Source: Adlercreutzia equolifaciens (GTDB lineage Bacteria; Actinomycetota; Coriobacteriia; Coriobacteriales; Eggerthellaceae). Taken from it: a stretch of 64,000 bases of DNA. The position numbers were made by a program, and so were the translations under genes. Within the stretch, counting starts at the first letter, position 1. Every line of letters starts with the position of its first letter. Of the stretch, positions 61,661 to 64,000 are shown one piece after another. The stretch lies in contig NZ_JARFIK010000002.1 in the NCBI RefSeq assembly GCF_029076695.1, forward strand, positions 744,001 through 808,000, given 5' to 3'. The notes beneath the pieces were generated by a model. It worked only from the letters and a program-made list of their open reading frames with translations, searched no databases and had not been told where the DNA came from.

Positions 61661-63628
61661 ATGAACAAGAAAGAATCCCAGCAGGAAAAACTCGCGCGCA
61701 TCAAACGCGAGCTCGACGCGGTGCCTACCCTGCCCGGGGTTTACCTGTGGAAGGATGCCGCCGGCGAGGTCATCTATGTGGGCAAGGCCAAGCAGCTGCG
61801 CGCCCGCATGCGCCAGTATGTGAACTTCCAGGACGAGCGGGCGAAGATTCCGCTGCTGGTGGAGGCGCTTCAGTCCTTCGACTATATTGTGGTGGACAAC
61901 GAGCACGAGGCGCTGGTGCTGGAGAAAAACCTCATCAACCAGTACAGCCCCTTCTTCAATGCGGATTTCAAGGACAATAAAAGCTATCCGTTCATCGCGC
62001 TGACCAAGGGCGACGTGTTTCCCGCCATCAAGTACACCCGCGAGAAGCATCGCTCCGACACGAAGTACTTCGGTCCCTTTACCGATGCCCGGGCCGCCCG
62101 CGAGATGATCGACATTGCCCGACGCGTCGTGCCCCTGTGCGCGGCGTCTTGCGCCGATTGGCGCAGCTTGACGCGCGCCTTGGAGAAGGATCCGCTGGCG
62201 GCGCTCAAGCGCGGCAGCCGCCCCTGTTTCGATGCCCATGTGGGTTTGGGGCCGGGCGCCTGCTGCGGTCAGATCACTCCCGAGGAGTACGCCAAGAACG
62301 TGCGGCGCATCGAGCGTTTTCTGGCCGGCAACCACCGCGAGTTTGTGGAGGAGCTGACTGAGGAGATGCAGGAGGCGGCCGCCGAACTCGACTTCGAGCG
62401 GGCGGCGCGCATCAAGAACCGCATCGACACCATCAACTCGTTGGCCGACAAACAGCACGCCGTTAGCTCGCGTAACCTGAATGCCGACGTCATCGGCTTT
62501 TTCCGCGAGGAGACCGTGGCCGGCGTCCATGTGCTGGTCATCCGCGAGGGGCGCATTGTGAACGCCAACGAGTTCGTGCTCAACCGCGGTACTGACGTGC
62601 CCGATCAGGACCTGCTGCGCAACTTCCTCATGCGCTACTACGACACCACCACGTCCATTCCCCATGAGGTCATCGTGCGGGTGCTGCCCGAAGACGCCGA
62701 GGCCATGGGGGAGTGGCTGACGGAGAAGCTGGACTCGGCCCATGGGGCGAAGGTGCGCTTCACCGCTCCCCAGAAGGGCGAGAAGGCCGACTTGGTGGCC
62801 ATGGCGGAAACCAACGCGAAGCACACGCTTATGCGCTACAAAGTGCGCACGAACTACGATGACAAGCGCATCAACAACGCCCTGCTGCAGCTGGAGAGCG
62901 CTCTAGCCCTGGACGCTCCGCCCATGCGCATCGAGTGCTTCGACATCTCCACCATCCACGGGTCCTACACGGTGGCTTCCATGGTGGTGTTCACCGGCGG
63001 CAAGCCGGACAAGAACCAGTACCGGCGCTTCAAGATAAAGACGCCGCTTGACGAGGCCAACGACTTTTTGTCCATGCAAGAGGTGATGCGTCGTCGCTAC
63101 AGCCCCGAGCGCATGGCCGACGAGCGCTTCGGCAGCAAGCCGGATCTCATCATTCTGGACGGCGGCAAGCCGCAGCTGACCGCGGCTTTGGCCATGTTCG
63201 AGGAGATGGGCATCGACGACATTGCTATCTGCGGTCTGGCCAAGCGCGACGAGGAATTGTTCGTGCCCTGGCAGGACACGGGCCCCGTGGTGCTCCCCGG
63301 CGGCTCGGCGTCGCTGTATCTGGTGAAGCAGGTACGCGACGAGGCGCACCGCTTCGCCATTACCTTCCACCGCGAGCTGCGCGGCAAGGGCATGACGGCC
63401 TCCATCTTGGATGACGTGGCGGGCTTGGGTCCCGTGCGCAAGAAGGCCCTGCTCAAGCACTTCAAATCCTTTAAGAACCTGAAGGAGGCCAGCCTGGAGG
63501 ACATCAAGGCGGCGAAGGTGATTCCCGAGGACGTGGCCGAAGAGCTGGTGCGCGTGCTGGCGCAGTATAATGTGAAAAAAGCTGAGAAAGAAGAGCAACT
63601 TGCCGAAGAAGGAGGCCTTCATGGCTGA
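61661..63628 (+). CDS. uvrC: UvrABC excinuclease subunit C
   Basis: The 655-residue nucleotide-excision-repair nuclease has the N-terminal GIY-YIG domain (LPGVYLWKDAAGEVIYVGKA), the Cys-containing GPGACCGQITPEEY segment, a UVR motif (AAAELDFERAARIKNRI), the RNase-H-like nuclease part (IECFDISTIHGSYTV, LILDGGKPQL) and a C-terminal HhH (LDDVAGLGPVRKKALLKHF). I start it at the ATG at 61661 since the frame upstream is not conserved-looking. The rapZ start overlaps its end by 8 bp, as in the widespread uvrC-rapZ-whiA arrangement. Confidence 0.95.
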   Translation: MNKKESQQEKLARIKRELDAVPTLPGVYLWKDAAGEVIYVGKAKQLRARMRQYVNFQDERAKIPLLVEALQSFDYIVVDNEHEALVLEKNLINQYSPFFNADFKDNKSYPFIALTKGDVFPAIKYTREKHRSDTKYFGPFTDARAAREMIDIARRVVPLCAASCADWRSLTRALEKDPLAALKRGSRPCFDAHVGLGPGACCGQITPEEYAKNVRRIERFLAGNHREFVEELTEEMQEAAAELDFERAARIKNRIDTINSLADKQHAVSSRNLNADVIGFFREETVAGVHVLVIREGRIVNANEFVLNRGTDVPDQDLLRNFLMRYYDTTTSIPHEVIVRVLPEDAEAMGEWLTEKLDSAHGAKVRFTAPQKGEKADLVAMAETNAKHTLMRYKVRTNYDDKRINNALLQLESALALDAPPMRIECFDISTIHGSYTVASMVVFTGGKPDKNQYRRFKIKTPLDEANDFLSMQEVMRRRYSPERMADERFGSKPDLIILDGGKPQLTAALAMFEEMGIDDIAICGLAKRDEELFVPWQDTGPVVLPGGSASLYLVKQVRDEAHRFAITFHRELRGKGMTASILDDVAGLGPVRKKALLKHFKSFKNLKEASLEDIKAAKVIPEDVAEELVRVLAQYNVKKAEKEEQLAEEGGLHG

Positions 63629-64000
63629 TGAGCAGCAAACTTTGGACGCCCTGCCCGATTTCGTCATTGTCACGGGCATGTCGGGCGCGGGCCGCACCGA
63701 GGCCATGCATGTGTTCGAGGATCTGGGCTACTTCTGCGTGGACAACCTGCCCTCCAGCTTGCTGGGCGAGCTGGTGCGCGTCAACGAGGAGGCCGCCGGC
63801 GAGGGCCCGCGCCGCAAGCTGGCCGTGGTGTGCGACTCGCGCAACGGCGACTTCTTCGGCAGCCTTGATGACGAGCTTACCTCCATGGCCGATCAGGGTA
63901 TTTCCTATAAGACGCTGTTCTTGGACGCGGCCGACGACAAGCTGATCGCTCGCTACAAGTCCAGCCGCCGCCGTCACCCCCTGTGCACGGACGGCACCAC
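63621..64000 (+). CDS. rapZ: RapZ/YvcJ-family nucleotide-binding protein, 5' part
   Basis: The first 126 residues are present, cut by the window end. The P-loop VTGMSGAGRTEAMHVFEDLG and CVDNLPSSLL are diagnostic of RapZ/YvcJ, as is SSRRRHPL. The family binds GTP/ATP and RNA; in E. coli RapZ controls the GlmZ sRNA, while in Gram-positives its role is less clear. AAGGAGG precedes the ATG, which lies inside the uvrC end. Confidence 0.93.
   Translation, partial: MADEQQTLDALPDFVIVTGMSGAGRTEAMHVFEDLGYFCVDNLPSSLLGELVRVNEEAAGEGPRRKLAVVCDSRNGDFFGSLDDELTSMADQGISYKTLFLDAADDKLIARYKSSRRRHPLCTDGT

Overview
The window comes from a high-GC, anaerobic actinobacterium, most likely an Eggerthellaceae member (Eggerthella/Adlercreutzia-like; genus not resolvable here). 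Pointers are two LuxR-type regulators fused to about 12 membrane helices, a Tat-exported flavoprotein reductase with a small ferredoxin partner, many CoA-linked acid-metabolism genes, and frequent GTG/TTG starts.

Layout: housekeeping genes flank a roughly 47-kb catabolic region. Left edge: serA (partial) and leuA. Module 1 (3.1-19.3 kb) is a carnitine-type system: membrane LuxR regulator, MFS carrier, esterase, CaiA-, CaiB- and CaiC-like enzymes, a double-hotdog hydratase and a second MFS carrier, then a CaiD-like crotonase divergent from fixABCX. Module 2 (19.9-25.7 kb): two acyl-CoA dehydrogenases, a TetR regulator and an OYE-type 2,4-dienoyl-CoA reductase-like protein. Module 3 (26-34.8 kb): a MetH-reactivation-domain-like protein, coaD, a second EtfBA, a membrane Etf:menaquinone oxidoreductase-like protein, a NUDT19-like Nudix hydrolase, an MBL hydrolase and an acyl-CoA dehydrogenase. 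Module 4 (35.2-39.9 kb): two tandem FadK-like ligases and an unusual crotonase. Module 5 (40.2-45 kb): an NAD(P)H:FMN reductase-like protein and a LuxR / Tat flavoprotein / ferredoxin set. Module 6 (45.1-50.6 kb): class III CoA-transferase, acyl-CoA dehydrogenase, MFS carrier, LysR regulator. Right edge: rimP-nusA-ylxR-infB-rbfA-nrnA-truB-ribF, an LtaS-like sulfatase, uvrC and rapZ (partial).

Working picture (inference): carboxylic acids are imported, freed from esters, activated to CoA thioesters by ligases or CoA-transferases, dehydrated/hydrated and then reduced as enoyl-CoAs. Electrons travel through two distinct Etf systems, one FixABCX-like (possibly bifurcating) and one coupled to a membrane FeS protein. 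This resembles use of an organic acid as an anaerobic electron acceptor.

The intergenic spaces carry an unusual set of structured repeats: a 135-bp element with inverted ends (3 copies), a 178-bp palindromic element (2 copies), a covarying cruciform of about 106-146 bp (4 copies), and a 25-nt motif repeated five times in two orientations. No tRNA, rRNA, CRISPR array or transposase gene was seen.
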